From Natronoarchaeum mannanilyticum (lineage in GTDB: Archaea; Halobacteriota; Halobacteria; Halobacteriales; Natronoarchaeaceae): a DNA stretch of 64,000 nt. Below the pieces are notes generated by a model. It did no database searches. It saw nothing but the letters and a program-made list of their open reading frames with translations, and was not told where the DNA came from. The stretch is from NCBI RefSeq assembly GCF_039522665.1, contig NZ_BAAADV010000001.1, positions 806,001 to 870,000 on the forward strand. The letters are read 5' to 3'. Of the stretch, positions 25,744-34,764 are shown piece after piece. The position numbers were made by a program, and so were the translations under genes. Each line of letters starts with the position of its first letter. Position 1 is the first letter of the stretch.

Positions 25744-27021
25744 TTACCACTCCGCGAGCGCCCGCCGCCCGTGGAGCCGCACGAGGATCGCCAGAAACGC
25801 GCCGACGCCGGTGAGCGCGAACGCGCCGCCGACGTAGAACACCGACGCCATGCTCACCTCGGTCATCAGCCAGCCCCCCAGCAGCGGCGCCGCGACGCTG
25901 CCCGGCCGCCAGACCAGCTCGCGGATGCCGAAGCTCGACGCCACGCCGCCGTCCTCGGTGCCGGCGTCGGCAAAGAGCGCCATGCTCGCGGGCTCGCGGA
26001 AGCTGTCGGCGACGCCGAGCAGCCCCGAGAGCGTCACCAGCGGGAGGAACGCCGGCGAGAGCGGCCCGAGCACGGGTAGGGCGTCCGGCAGCCCCAACGC
26101 TCCGCCGATCGTCGGCGAGAGCGGGACCAGCAGCGCTACGACGCCGTAGGCGCCGCCGCCCGCGAAGACGAACAGCGCGCGGCCGTGGTCGTCCGAGAGG
26201 CGGCCGGTGAACGGCTGGCAGCACATGTTGGTGAACTTCTCGGCGACGACCGTGAGGCTCACCGCAAGCGCGCCGTAGGCCAGTCCGCCCGACGCCGCGG
26301 CGACGCCGGCGTAGATCGGCACCCACGTCCGAACGAGCGTCACGGCGAAGGCGTACTGGAACCGGAAGCTCGTGATCGTGAGGATCCGGCGGTTCAGGGC
26401 GAGATCGGAGAACGGGAAGCCCGAGACGCGCGTCTCGTCGCGTGGGAGGAATCGGAGCGCCACCAGCCACGCCAGCGTCGTCAGCGCGACGATCACGCCG
26501 AAGATCGGGCCGAAGCCGAACTCCTGGTACACCGCGCCGGCGCTGAGGCTGCCGACGATCGAGGCCGCGAACGCCGCGGCGTTCGACTTTCCGATGTAGT
26601 TCGCGCGCGTCCCGTGGTCGGCGAGCTGCCCGACCAGCGACAGCGACATCAGGCTGGTACCGGTGACCGCGACGCCCTGGAGCCCGCGCAGCAGGATAAA
26701 GGAGAGGCTGGAGTCGACCTGCGGGAAGAGCGCGTACGCGACGGCGCCGACGCTCAGCAGCGCCAACAGCACGGTTCGTTTGTCGAACCGGTCACCCGCC
26801 CACGACAGCGGGATCACCGCGAGGGTCTGGGCCAGCGTGAAGCCCGTGGTGTACATCCCGATGACGAAGCCGGCGCCGACGGTGACGCCGAAGATCGACG
26901 TCGCTGAGGGGTCGAGTTCGTTGATGTAGTACGGCAGCAGCGTGATCAGCGCGATGAACCCGAAGCCTTCCGCGAACCGCACGAGGTAGAGCGCGTAGAA
27001 CTGCGACCTGTCGTCGTTCAC
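25744..27021 (-). CDS. Major facilitator superfamily transporter
   Basis: 425 residues, 12 predicted membrane segments. The loop after helix 2 reads GDRFDKRTVLL, the MFS motif A form, and LLRGLQGVAVTGTS is motif-B like. Substrate unknown; a drug or sugar exporter is typical for this group. GTG 27021 (VNDDRSQFYALYLVRFAEGFGF) puts the first helix just after the start; the upstream open part is hydrophilic and arginine-rich. Confidence 0.82.
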   Translation of the reverse strand: MNDDRSQFYALYLVRFAEGFGFIALITLLPYYINELDPSATSIFGVTVGAGFVIGMYTTGFTLAQTLAVIPLSWAGDRFDKRTVLLALLSVGAVAYALFPQVDSSLSFILLRGLQGVAVTGTSLMSLSLVGQLADHGTRANYIGKSNAAAFAASIVGSLSAGAVYQEFGFGPIFGVIVALTTLAWLVALRFLPRDETRVSGFPFSDLALNRRILTITSFRFQYAFAVTLVRTWVPIYAGVAAASGGLAYGALAVSLTVVAEKFTNMCCQPFTGRLSDDHGRALFVFAGGGAYGVVALLVPLSPTIGGALGLPDALPVLGPLSPAFLPLVTLSGLLGVADSFREPASMALFADAGTEDGGVASSFGIRELVWRPGSVAAPLLGGWLMTEVSMASVFYVGGAFALTGVGAFLAILVRLHGRRALAEW

Positions 27022-27107
27022 GCCGGAGAGTGCCGGAGTGTCGACAAATCGGTTTCGAAAGGAAACTCGACTTCGGGGATCGGTTAGGAGAACAAAATTG
27101 CGACGCC

Positions 27108-27644
27108 TTACAGCGATCGGGCGACCATCTCGCCCCACGGCTCGAATCCGTGGCCACGGTAAAACGCCTGCGCGCGCTCGTTGCTCGGGTCGACGTCTAA
27201 CACCAGCCGATCGAGCGGGAGATCCTGGCGCTCGGCGGTCTCGACGGCGGCGTCGAGCAGGTCGTCGGCGACGCCGGTGCCGCGGTACGGCTCGCGGACG
27301 TAGATCTCGTTGAGCACTGCGGCGTCCCAGATCATCGAGAGCTCCTCGGGAAGGACGAAGGCGTAGCCCGCGAGAGCGTCGGCCGATGCAGTCTGCCCGT
27401 CGTCATCGTCCGTCGCGGACTGGTCTTCGGCGTCGACCGCAGCGACGTGAATGCAGCCTTCGTCTTTCTCGACGCACTCGGCGACCCACTCGCGATAGCG
27501 TTCCCTGTAGGTGCGGTCGAGCTTCGCCTCGTAGGAGGCTTCCTTCTCGTCGCCGCCGGTGCTCGCGCCGAGTTCGCGTTCGAAGGCGCTCTTGAGGTCC
27601 CAGAGGTCGTCGAAGTCGTCCGGGTGCTCGTATCGCCTGACCAT
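27108..27644 (-). CDS. GNAT-family N-acetyltransferase
   Basis: 178 residues. The acetyl-CoA site is visible as IYVREPYRGTGVADDLLDAAV (R/Q-x-x-G-x-G/A motif A), followed by LVLDVDPSNERAQAFYRGHGFEPWG (motif B). An acidic insert (AEDQSATDDDDGQTASADA) interrupts the middle of the domain. Substrate unknown. ATG 27644 is the family-like start; the frame is open for 72 bp more. 86 bp upstream of the MFS start, same strand. Confidence 0.82.
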   Translation of the reverse strand: MVRRYEHPDDFDDLWDLKSAFERELGASTGGDEKEASYEAKLDRTYRERYREWVAECVEKDEGCIHVAAVDAEDQSATDDDDGQTASADALAGYAFVLPEELSMIWDAAVLNEIYVREPYRGTGVADDLLDAAVETAERQDLPLDRLVLDVDPSNERAQAFYRGHGFEPWGEMVARSL

Positions 27645-27727
27645 AATTTGGCTGGGAGATGCATCGCCGAAAAGGTTCTCGACCGGCTCCGATTTGCCGC
27701 GTACGGTCGGCGTCACGACGCCGCGGT

Positions 27728-29209
27728 TCAGTCGTCCACGAACTCGGCGTCGCCGTCGGTGTCAGCGGCCGCCGGGCCCGGTCCGGTGCCGGGCTCCTCG
27801 CTCTCCTCGATAACGCCCTCCTGCCAGTTCCCCAGACGGAACCACGCCACCGCCACGAGGAACGACAGGAACGCGCCCGTCGAGAACGCCCACCAGATCC
27901 CCTCGACGCCGATCGCGAACCCGTTCAGGGTGATGTCGACGCCGGGGATCGTCAGCGTCCAGGCGAACGCCAGCGCGATCGCGACGGGCACCCGGAACAC
28001 CCACCGCGAGAGGATCGACAGCGCCATCGCGACCCTGGTGTCGCCCGCGCCCCGAAATCCGCCCTGGATCACCATCACGCCGCCGAAGAAGGCCCAGAAC
28101 GGCGCGATGATCCGGAGAAACAGGACGCCCTCCGCGACGACCGCGGGGTCGTCGATGAAGATCCGCATCGCCTGAGCGGGGAACGCGAACACGACCGCGG
28201 CGACGCTCGCGAGCAGCGCCATCGTCGCCGCGGTGGCGACCCAGGTGACCCTGGCGGCGCGCTCGGGCGTCTTCGCGCCGAGGTTCTGGCCGACGCCGGT
28301 CGCGGTGGCCTGCCCGACGGCGCCAGCGACGCTCCAGGTGATCGACATCAGCCGGATGCCGACGCCGTAGGCCGCGGTCGGCGCGGCGCCGAAGCGCGCG
28401 ACGAACCCGGCCATCACGACCGCGGCGAAACTTCGCGCCCAGCCGTCCAGCGTCGCGGGGTAGCCCACGTCGACGAGCTTCCGGAGAATCGAGAGGTCGG
28501 GCTCCAGGTCGCCCAGCCGCAGCCGGACGCCGAAGCCGCCGCGAAGCAGGACGTAGATGCCGGCCGCGGTCGCGGCGCCGCGCGAGATGAACGTCGCGAC
28601 GGCGGCGCCGAAGGTGCCCCACGCGGGGAACGGCCCCCAGCCGAGCACGAAGAAGGGGTCGATCACGACGTTCAGCCCCGCCGAGAGCAGGACGAGCCAC
28701 ATCGCGGTCTTGGTGTCGCCGGCGCCCTGCAGCGACGCTCTGAACGCGAAAAACAGGAACGTGAACGGCAAGGCGAGGAAGATCACCTCGATGTACGCCA
28801 GCGCCTCGACGAACACCTGGCCGCGCGCGCCGATCAGCCACAGCAGCTCGCGGCGAGCGGCGAAGCCGACCGCGGCGAGCACCGCCGAGACGGCGAGCGT
28901 CAGCAGGATCGTCTGGGCGACGACCCGGTCGGCCTGTCGGTCGTCGCCGGCGCCGACGTGCTGGGAGACCAGCGCGATCGTCGACGCGGTGATCCCCATC
29001 GCCGTCGAGACGAACATCCACGACAGCGGGAACATCAGCGACACCGCGGCGACGGCCTCGGCGCTCACGCGGCCGACCCAGAACATGTCCGCGACGTTGT
29101 AAACGGTCTGGAGCAGGTTCCCCAGCACCAGCGGCCACGCGAGCCGGCCGAGCTTGGGCGCGATCGGCCCCGTCGTCACGTCGACGCGCTTGCGATCGGT
29201 CCCCGCCAC
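27728..29209 (-). CDS. MATE-family efflux transporter
   Basis: 493 residues with 12 hydrophobic segments in two homologous halves, beginning at GTG 29209. PLVLGNLLQTVYNVADMFWVGRV is the typical first-helix signature of the MATE/DinF branch. It probably exports cationic or organic compounds with sodium or protons. The C-terminus is an acidic disordered tail (GPGPAAADTDGDAEFVDD). It sits 83 bp upstream of the acetyltransferase gene on the same strand; acetyltransferase plus exporter may be a detoxification pair (inference). Confidence 0.87.
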   Translation of the reverse strand: MAGTDRKRVDVTTGPIAPKLGRLAWPLVLGNLLQTVYNVADMFWVGRVSAEAVAAVSLMFPLSWMFVSTAMGITASTIALVSQHVGAGDDRQADRVVAQTILLTLAVSAVLAAVGFAARRELLWLIGARGQVFVEALAYIEVIFLALPFTFLFFAFRASLQGAGDTKTAMWLVLLSAGLNVVIDPFFVLGWGPFPAWGTFGAAVATFISRGAATAAGIYVLLRGGFGVRLRLGDLEPDLSILRKLVDVGYPATLDGWARSFAAVVMAGFVARFGAAPTAAYGVGIRLMSITWSVAGAVGQATATGVGQNLGAKTPERAARVTWVATAATMALLASVAAVVFAFPAQAMRIFIDDPAVVAEGVLFLRIIAPFWAFFGGVMVIQGGFRGAGDTRVAMALSILSRWVFRVPVAIALAFAWTLTIPGVDITLNGFAIGVEGIWWAFSTGAFLSFLVAVAWFRLGNWQEGVIEESEEPGTGPGPAAADTDGDAEFVDD

Positions 29210-29317
29210 GAGTCGGTCGGACTGACGGCGCCCCGGCGCTTAAGCCCGGCCCTCGGCGGCGCGGTTGCCGGTTCGGACGGCGTCCGGCGTCGGGTCGGCG
29301 CGGTGGCCCGGTCCGAC

Positions 29318-29539
29318 TCAGAGATGGCGCCGGTACGAACAGCGGTTGCAGGCGAGCACGCCGCCGCGCGCGGTGACCCAGCCGCGGCCGCAGACGGTGC
29401 ACTCCCAGCCGTCCGGCGTGGTCGCGGCGACCCGGCGTTCGAGCTTGGCGACGCGGCGCTCCAGCCTGTCGATCCGAACGAGGGCGTCGCGAAGCTCCTC
29501 GTCGTTCTCCTCCGGAACCGGCGGTTGCACGGGTTTCAT
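29318..29539 (-). CDS. Small coiled-coil zinc-ribbon protein
   Basis: 73 residues from ATG 29539. Residues about 15-45 form an amphipathic coiled coil (LRDALVRIDRLERRVAKLERRV) and the rest is a zinc ribbon with CTVC...CNRC spacing (WECTVCGRGWVTARGGVLACNRCSYRR). Could be a nucleic-acid-binding or assembly factor; no specific family recognised. Confidence 0.65.
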   Translation of the reverse strand: MKPVQPPVPEENDEELRDALVRIDRLERRVAKLERRVAATTPDGWECTVCGRGWVTARGGVLACNRCSYRRHL

Positions 29540-29855
29540 GGTCGTCACGGTGCAGATAGGCGTCCGGGCGAGATGAACTAGCCGCTCGGCATCGGCGTCG
29601 AACCTACCCGACGAAACGCAGGACGGAGCCTCGACAGGTCACCCATCGGTTCCCTCGAACGTGCGATCCGGCGGGCGACGCCGCAGCGGTGCGACGCCGA
29701 CGGCGAGGCGACGCTGACGGCGCAGTAAGGACGTCTTACCCGCGAGGATGCGACGGCGCCGCCCGCCGATTTCGGTGCGGCACCGGCCCGCACGGACCCG
29801 CTCGCGCTCCGCGGGTTCCGAACGGCTCAAATAGCTCCCCCGACTACACGCGTCC
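29540..29855. other. Intergenic region upstream of the helicase
   Basis: 316 bp with no supported gene. Near its right end, CTCAAATAG (about 29827-29835) is a TATA-like box placed to start transcription at the helicase GTG. Nothing else noted. Confidence 0.4.
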
Positions 29856-31907
29856 GTGTCACGGCAGGTACAGCAGGTCGACACGCTGTTCCTCCACGAA
29901 TCCCAGGGGGACTACTACGTCGTCGCTCGCCGCGACGACGCGCGCCTGTTTCGGGCGCGGCTCGACCTCAAGGAGACGTCGGCCGGCCCCCGACCCGGCC
30001 GATTCCGCATCAAGGACGGTTCCAGCGAGGAGCCGCGCAACCCCGACGAGTTCGTCGACATCGCGCGGATGGCCGACCGCATCCGCATCTCCGAGCAGAC
30101 CGCCCCGGAGCACCGCGACCGACTCCGCGAGATGCTGGACGGCTACCAGCTGTCGGCGAAGGTCGTCCGGACCTGCCGGATCTGCGCGTCGGCGGGCCGG
30201 TACTCCCCGCTGACGAGCGAGACGGCGATCCAGAAGGACGACGAGCACGTCTGCCCCGACTGCGCGAAGCAGGAACTGGAGCGCGAACTCTCCTACCAGG
30301 GCGGGCTGACAAGCGCCGCCCAGAATCGCCTCGAAGAGCTCCTGTTGGAGGTCCAGGACTTAGAGCGGATCACGAACCTCCTCAAGGGCGAACTCGACCC
30401 CGATCTCACGAAGTTCGACACGATCAGCGCGACGACCGACGAGGTCGACCCGGTTCCGACCGACTCGCTCGATCTCCACCCCGGCATCCAGAATATGCTG
30501 GAGAACCGGTTCGATACGCTCCTTCCGGTCCAGAGCCTCGCGGTCGAGAACGGACTGTTAGAGGGCGAGGACCAGCTCGTCGTGAGCGCGACGGCGACCG
30601 GCAAGACGCTGGTCGGCGAGATGACCGGCATCGACCGCGTTTTGAATGGCAAGGGGACGATGCTGTTTCTCGTCCCCCTCGTTGCGCTGGCCAACCAGAA
30701 ACACGAGGACTTCGAAGACGAGTACGGCGACATGGTCGACGTGTCGATCCGCGTCGGCGCGAGCCGCGTCAAGGACAACGGCGAGCGGTTCGACCCGAAC
30801 GCCGACGTGATCGTCGGCACGTACGAGGGGATCGACCACGCGCTGCGGACGGGGCGGGATCTGGGCGACATCGGCACCGTCGTCATCGACGAGGTCCACA
30901 CGCTCAAGGAAGAGGAGCGGGGCCACCGCCTCGACGGACTGATCTCGCGGCTCAAGCACTACTGCGAACAGCGCGAGCAAGAACGTCGGGACTACTCCGG
31001 CGCCCAGTACATCTACCTCTCGGCGACGGTGGGCAACCCCCGCGAACTCGCGGAGGGGCTGCGCGCGAACCTCGTCGAGTTCGAGGAGCGCCCGATCCCG
31101 ATCGAGCGCCACGTCACGTTCGCCGACCAGCAAGAAAAGACCAGACTGGAGAACAAGCTCGTTCGGCGGGAGTTCGACAGCGAGTCCTCGAAGGGGTACC
31201 GCGGCCAGACGATCATCTTCACCAACTCGCGGCGGCGCTGCCACGAGATCAGCCGCAAGCTGGAGTACGAGTCGGCGGCGTACCACGCCGGGCTCGACTA
31301 CGGCCAGCGCAAGGCCGTCGAGCGCAAGTTCGGCAATCAGGATCTCGCGGCCGTCGTCACCACGGCGGCGCTGGCGGCGGGCGTCGACTTCCCGGCCTCG
31401 CAGGTGATCTTCGACACGCTCGCGATGGGGATCGAGTGGCTCTCCGTCCAGGAGTTCCACCAGATGCTCGGGCGGGCGGGCCGTCCCGACTACCACGACA
31501 AGGGGACGGTGTACGTGCTCGTCGAGCCCGACACCTCCTACCACTCCAGCATGGAGATGAGCGAGGACGAGGTGGCGTTCAAGCTCCTGAAAGGCGAGAT
31601 GGAGGACGTCCGGACGGTGTACGACGAGCGCGCGGCCGTCGAGGAGACGCTCGCGAACGTCACGGTCGCCGGGAAGGGCGCAAAGCGGCTCAACGACCGG
31701 ATGCTCGGCGACGTGCCGACCAAGCACGCGCTGGGCAAGCTCCTCCAGTACGAGTTCATCGACGGGTTCGAGCCGACCGAACTGGGCCGAGTGGTGACGA
31801 GTCACTTCCTCTCGCCCGGCGACGCGTTCACGATGCTCGACGGGATTCGGAAGGACAAGCATCCCTACGACATCGTCGCCGACATCGAGCTGCAAGACGA
31901 GTTCTGA
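29856..31907 (+). CDS. Ski2-like DEAD/DEAH-box helicase with N-terminal zinc finger (DUF5814 type)
   Basis: 683 residues from a leaderless GTG. The N-terminal part (1-160) has a zinc site CRIC...CPDC (about 107-136). The helicase core follows: SATATGKTLVG (motif I), IDEVHTLKEEERGHRLDG (DEVH, motif II), YLSATVGNP (III), TIIFTNSRRRC (IV), YHAGLDYGQR and QMLGRAGRPDYH (VI). Family: superfamily 2, Ski2/Hel308-like. Substrate, DNA or RNA, unknown. Confidence 0.87.
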   Translation: MSRQVQQVDTLFLHESQGDYYVVARRDDARLFRARLDLKETSAGPRPGRFRIKDGSSEEPRNPDEFVDIARMADRIRISEQTAPEHRDRLREMLDGYQLSAKVVRTCRICASAGRYSPLTSETAIQKDDEHVCPDCAKQELERELSYQGGLTSAAQNRLEELLLEVQDLERITNLLKGELDPDLTKFDTISATTDEVDPVPTDSLDLHPGIQNMLENRFDTLLPVQSLAVENGLLEGEDQLVVSATATGKTLVGEMTGIDRVLNGKGTMLFLVPLVALANQKHEDFEDEYGDMVDVSIRVGASRVKDNGERFDPNADVIVGTYEGIDHALRTGRDLGDIGTVVIDEVHTLKEEERGHRLDGLISRLKHYCEQREQERRDYSGAQYIYLSATVGNPRELAEGLRANLVEFEERPIPIERHVTFADQQEKTRLENKLVRREFDSESSKGYRGQTIIFTNSRRRCHEISRKLEYESAAYHAGLDYGQRKAVERKFGNQDLAAVVTTAALAAGVDFPASQVIFDTLAMGIEWLSVQEFHQMLGRAGRPDYHDKGTVYVLVEPDTSYHSSMEMSEDEVAFKLLKGEMEDVRTVYDERAAVEETLANVTVAGKGAKRLNDRMLGDVPTKHALGKLLQYEFIDGFEPTELGRVVTSHFLSPGDAFTMLDGIRKDKHPYDIVADIELQDEF

Positions 31908-32008
31908 GTGGGCAACGAGAAATTCTAAGTCGGCGCCGAGGGACGGCATCTCGACGCCGTTGTGCGGCGCCCCCGGCGATTAAGCCCGGCGCGGACGCGC
32001 GTTCGAAT

Positions 32009-32170
32009 ATGGCACGGGACACCGACCGACAGAAGCTGTCGCTGTTCGAACCGCTCGTCGACCACCGCGACGAGGGGGACGACACGGCGCCTGACGACCC
32101 CGCCTCGGACGACGATTCCGCAGAGGGAGAGCGACGTCCGGACGCCGTTCCGTACTTCCGCCACCGGTAG
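32009..32170 (+). CDS. Small acidic protein, unknown
   Basis: 53 residues, MARDTDRQKLSLFEPLVDHRD followed by an acidic run and ending PDAVPYFRHR. TATA-like TTAAGC at about 31980 lies 25-29 bp upstream of the ATG. The composition fits haloarchaeal microproteins, but I cannot match a family. It converges with the Nudix gene (13 bp apart). Confidence 0.5.
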   Translation: MARDTDRQKLSLFEPLVDHRDEGDDTAPDDPASDDDSAEGERRPDAVPYFRHR

Positions 32171-32183
32171 CTCGGGGCGGTCC

Positions 32184-32759
32184 CTACAGCAGCCCGTCCT
32201 CTTTCGCCAGCAGGATGCCGTTGAGCGTCGCGTCGTTCGTCGGATTCTCGCGCGCGACGTCGAGCGCGTCCTCGATCGGAACGGATCGTACTTCGAGGAA
32301 CTCGTTGTCGTCCAGATCCGGTTCGACGGGTTCCAGCCCCTCGGCGAACACGATTCCTCGATCGTGCCGGAGGACACCGGTGGCGACCTTGTACTGCTGG
32401 AGCAAGGAGACGCCTGCGGGGTCGAAGCCGGTCTCCTCGCGGAGCTCGCGCGCCGCGGCGGTCGTGTAGGACTCGCCGTCCTCGACGATGCCGGCGGGCA
32501 GTTCGAGTTGCGTCTCGCGGATCGTCGGCCGGTACTGCTCGACGAAGATCACCTCCTCGCCGGTCGAGGCGACGATCACGACCGCCGCCGGGAGGTCGGC
32601 CCAGTAGTAGCGCTTCTCGGTGCCGTCGGGCTGCTCGATGAGGTCGTAGCCGCCGTCGTACCAGCCCGTCTCGTACTCGGTCGCGGACTCGAGGATCGGC
32701 CACTCGGCGTCGGCCGTCTCGACGTCGTTCGGCCCGCCATCTCGCTCGTTGTCGGTCAT
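32184..32759 (-). CDS. Nudix hydrolase, ADP-ribose pyrophosphatase-like
   Basis: 191 residues. The Nudix box is complete: GIVEDGE-x7-RELREETGF. The preceding strand TQLELPAGIV and YRPTIRETQLELP are typical of ADP-sugar pyrophosphatases (NudF type), which hydrolyse ADP-ribose to AMP and ribose-5-phosphate. Substrate specificity inferred only. Starts at ATG 32759. Confidence 0.85.
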   Translation of the reverse strand: MTDNERDGGPNDVETADAEWPILESATEYETGWYDGGYDLIEQPDGTEKRYYWADLPAAVVIVASTGEEVIFVEQYRPTIRETQLELPAGIVEDGESYTTAAARELREETGFDPAGVSLLQQYKVATGVLRHDRGIVFAEGLEPVEPDLDDNEFLEVRSVPIEDALDVARENPTNDATLNGILLAKEDGLL

Positions 32760-32856
32760 CTACTCGGACGTTAGGGGCGATCGCCTCGGGCCTGTCGGTT
32801 CGACGCCGAAACGCGGCGTCGATACGCGATCGAGTAGCGGCGTCCGGCGCGTCCGC

Positions 32857-33135
32857 TCACTCCTCGCGCTCGCGGACGGTGAACCGCTCGAACCCGCCGA
32901 ACGCCAACCCGAGCGCGCCCATCCACCAGTTCCAGCGCTCGGCCGGCGACCCCTCCGGCGCGTCCGCGAGGTTGTCGAGGACGATCTCGACCGTCAGCTC
33001 GTGGTCCGCGGTCTCGGCGTACCGCCCCGAATCAGCGAGGTCGCGGGCCTGTCTGGCGACCACGCGGCGCTCCTCGGGTGTACCGCCGAAGGCGTCGGCG
33101 AGTCGCTCGTCGAGCCGATCGGGGTCGAGACTCAT
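32857..33135 (-). CDS. Small conserved haloarchaeal protein
   Basis: 92 residues, largely helical, MSLDPDRLDERLADAFGGTPEERRVVARQARDLADSG at the start and a Trp-rich middle (RWNWWMGALGLAFGGFERF). No family recognised beyond a haloarchaeal look. It lies between the Nudix gene and the DUF5809-like gene on the same strand, 28 bp downstream of the latter. Confidence 0.65.
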   Translation of the reverse strand: MSLDPDRLDERLADAFGGTPEERRVVARQARDLADSGRYAETADHELTVEIVLDNLADAPEGSPAERWNWWMGALGLAFGGFERFTVREREE

Positions 33136-33163
33136 CGCGGGGGTTGGAGGGCGCTTGTGGCTG

Positions 33164-33580
33164 TCACTCCGCGATGATCTCCCTGTAGATGCGGCCGTAG
33201 GCCTGCCGGCGCAGCGTGCCGACGGCGGCGGTCTCCTCGTCCTGGAACGTCGCCGCGACGGCCTCGCCGTCGGGACCGGCGTGCCAGGCGACGTTGTCGA
33301 CGTGCTCGGCGCCCAGCACGTCGACCTCGCCGTCGTAGTGCTCGGCCCACTCCTCGAACTCCTCGCTCGTGCCGACGCGGACCTCCAGCAGCGAGGCGAA
33401 CATGGCGTCCCGCGCGGTCTCGATCACGTCGGCGTTGACGCGCTCGTCGTACTCCTCGGCGTCGAGTTCCATCGCCTTCGCGACCTCCTTGACGACGACC
33501 TGTGCGCCCGGCCCGACCGACTCGTAGGCCTCGCGGGCGTCGGCCGCGCTCTCCGGTGCGAGAAATCCGTCTGCGTGCAT
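33164..33580 (-). CDS. DUF5809-like protein
   Basis: 138 residues. FLAPESAADAREAYESVGPGAQVVVKEVAKAM, MFASLLEVRVGTSEEF and TLRRQAYGRIYREI fit a haloarchaeal family I recall as DUF5809, often next to DUF5810. Function unknown. It follows the DUF5810-like gene by 25 bp on the same strand, a conserved pair. Confidence 0.72.
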   Translation of the reverse strand: MHADGFLAPESAADAREAYESVGPGAQVVVKEVAKAMELDAEEYDERVNADVIETARDAMFASLLEVRVGTSEEFEEWAEHYDGEVDVLGAEHVDNVAWHAGPDGEAVAATFQDEETAAVGTLRRQAYGRIYREIIAE

Positions 33581-33605
33581 GCTCGAAGAGTCGAGCGCCG
33601 AACAG

Positions 33606-34064
33606 TTACCCGTTGTCGTTCGCGTCGTCGCCTTCCACCTCGGCGTCGTCCTCGTCGTCCCCGTCGTCGAGCATCTGCTCGGTCATCTCGCGGGCTTCGG
33701 CCATCACGTCCTGGGCCTCGGCGCTGAGGTCGCCCCGGCCCGCACCGCGGGTCTGGTGGGCGAGTTCCTGCTCGAACGGCGTCCCCTCGGGCGCGGCGCC
33801 GTGCTGGTGATCGTGGGCGCCGTGATCGTGGCCGTCGTGGTCCTGTGTCGTGTCGTCGAAGATCTGCGGAAACTCGGTTTCGGGGACCGAATCGACGACC
33901 TCCTCCGCGAGCGCTTCGGGGTCGGACTCCTCCCAGCCCGGCGCGTGCTCGTCGAGCCACGACTCGTGGTCCTCGCGGCCGAGCATCGCCGTGAACGCGA
34001 GGTGGTTCGCCAGATGCTCCCCGTTGGCCTGTGGCGCCTCGCAGACCGGACACGCGTATCCCAT
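33606..34064 (-). CDS. DUF5810-like zinc-finger protein
   Basis: 152 residues. The first 20 residues contain a C2H2-like site (YACPVCEAPQANGEHLANHLAFTAM: Cys-x2-Cys then His-x3-His). A HDHGAHDHQHG histidine run in the middle could bind metal. The C-terminus is acidic. The family is haloarchaea-specific, function unknown. Confidence 0.74.
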   Translation of the reverse strand: MGYACPVCEAPQANGEHLANHLAFTAMLGREDHESWLDEHAPGWEESDPEALAEEVVDSVPETEFPQIFDDTTQDHDGHDHGAHDHQHGAAPEGTPFEQELAHQTRGAGRGDLSAEAQDVMAEAREMTEQMLDDGDDEDDAEVEGDDANDNG

Positions 34065-34180
34065 ACTCGACGGGAGGGTGTGTGGCGTGAAAAGGGTTCA
34101 GACTGGACGCGAGAATCCGGATCGAATTCATCAAACACTCCCCACCCTCTTTCCGGCAGCAACAGGCACTTTGTAACGCT

Positions 34181-34629
34181 GAAAGCCCCCGCCGCGCTCG
34201 ACCGATTGCGACTCGCTGCGCGCTTCCTTCGCTTCGCTCAGTCCAGTGCTTGCTTCGTCTCACCGGATCGAGCGCGGCGGCCCCTTTCATTCCCTCCCAA
34301 CCGGCAGCCTCGTCCTCCCCAACCGGTTCGCTCGCTGTCGCTCGCTCACCCCTCGCGCGGCGCTGTCTCGTCACAGGGACTCGACAGCGCGCGCCACCGC
34401 AGCCGCACGGCCCGGTGCGCCCCTGTGGCGCACCGATGGGGAAGGGCCGGGGGGCGCGTGGTCGCCGGCAGGCGACCCGCGCGATGCGATGTGTCCTGGC
34501 GTCCTGCCGAGCGCAGCGAGTCTTCCGGCGGAATGAAAGGGCGAGGCGCGGTCGACGGTTCTCGTTCGGCTCTATCCGACCGAAGGGAGGATATCCGGGC
34601 GAGAACCGTCGAGCGGGCCGAGGGCTTTC
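34181..34629. repeat. 449-bp element with nested terminal inverted repeats
   Basis: Ends: GAAAGCCCCCGCCGCGCTCGAC at 34181 (22 bp; shown in full as 20 bases plus AC) pairs with 34608-34629 at 19 of 22 positions. A perfect 12-bp inner inverted repeat (CCCTTTCATTCC 34282-34293 / GGAATGAAAGGG 34530-34541) lies inside, plus smaller hairpins such as GTGCGCC-CCTGT-GGCGCAC. No transposase. It resembles a MITE or a structured non-coding repeat. Confidence 0.6.
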
Positions 34630-34667
34630 GAGGCAGTCTCAATCACGTCGATAGTAGCTGTTGATAG

Positions 34668-34687
34668 GAGCGGGCCGAGGGCTTTCG
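34668..34687. repeat. Second copy of the right-end sequence
   Basis: GAGCGGGCCGAGGGCTTTCG repeats exactly the 20 bp at 34611-34630, 57 bp further on. It may be a remnant of a second copy of the element. Confidence 0.65.
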
Positions 34688-34764
34688 TCGTCGTGGCACT
34701 CGTAACGCCACGTCCTCGACCCCGTTCCACGTCGCTTATACTCCACCCCCGACGAGAGTCCCGC

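Larger units (their letters stand above)
34065..34764. other. 700-bp gene-free region holding a structured repeat
   Basis: No supported gene. Open frames here are Arg/Ser/Pro-rich products of palindromic DNA. The region holds the element at 34181-34629, an extra copy of its end at 34668-34687, and the pyrE promoter (GCTTATA at 34734-34740). Confidence 0.7.

Noticed and set aside
34246-34654. Open frames inside the 34 kb repeat
   Set aside because: Products are Arg/Ser/Pro-rich and arise from inverted repeats; no frame is favoured.
34165-34690. SRP 7S RNA or RNase P RNA
   Set aside because: The conserved cores of neither RNA could be found; the pattern is inverted repeats, not those folds.
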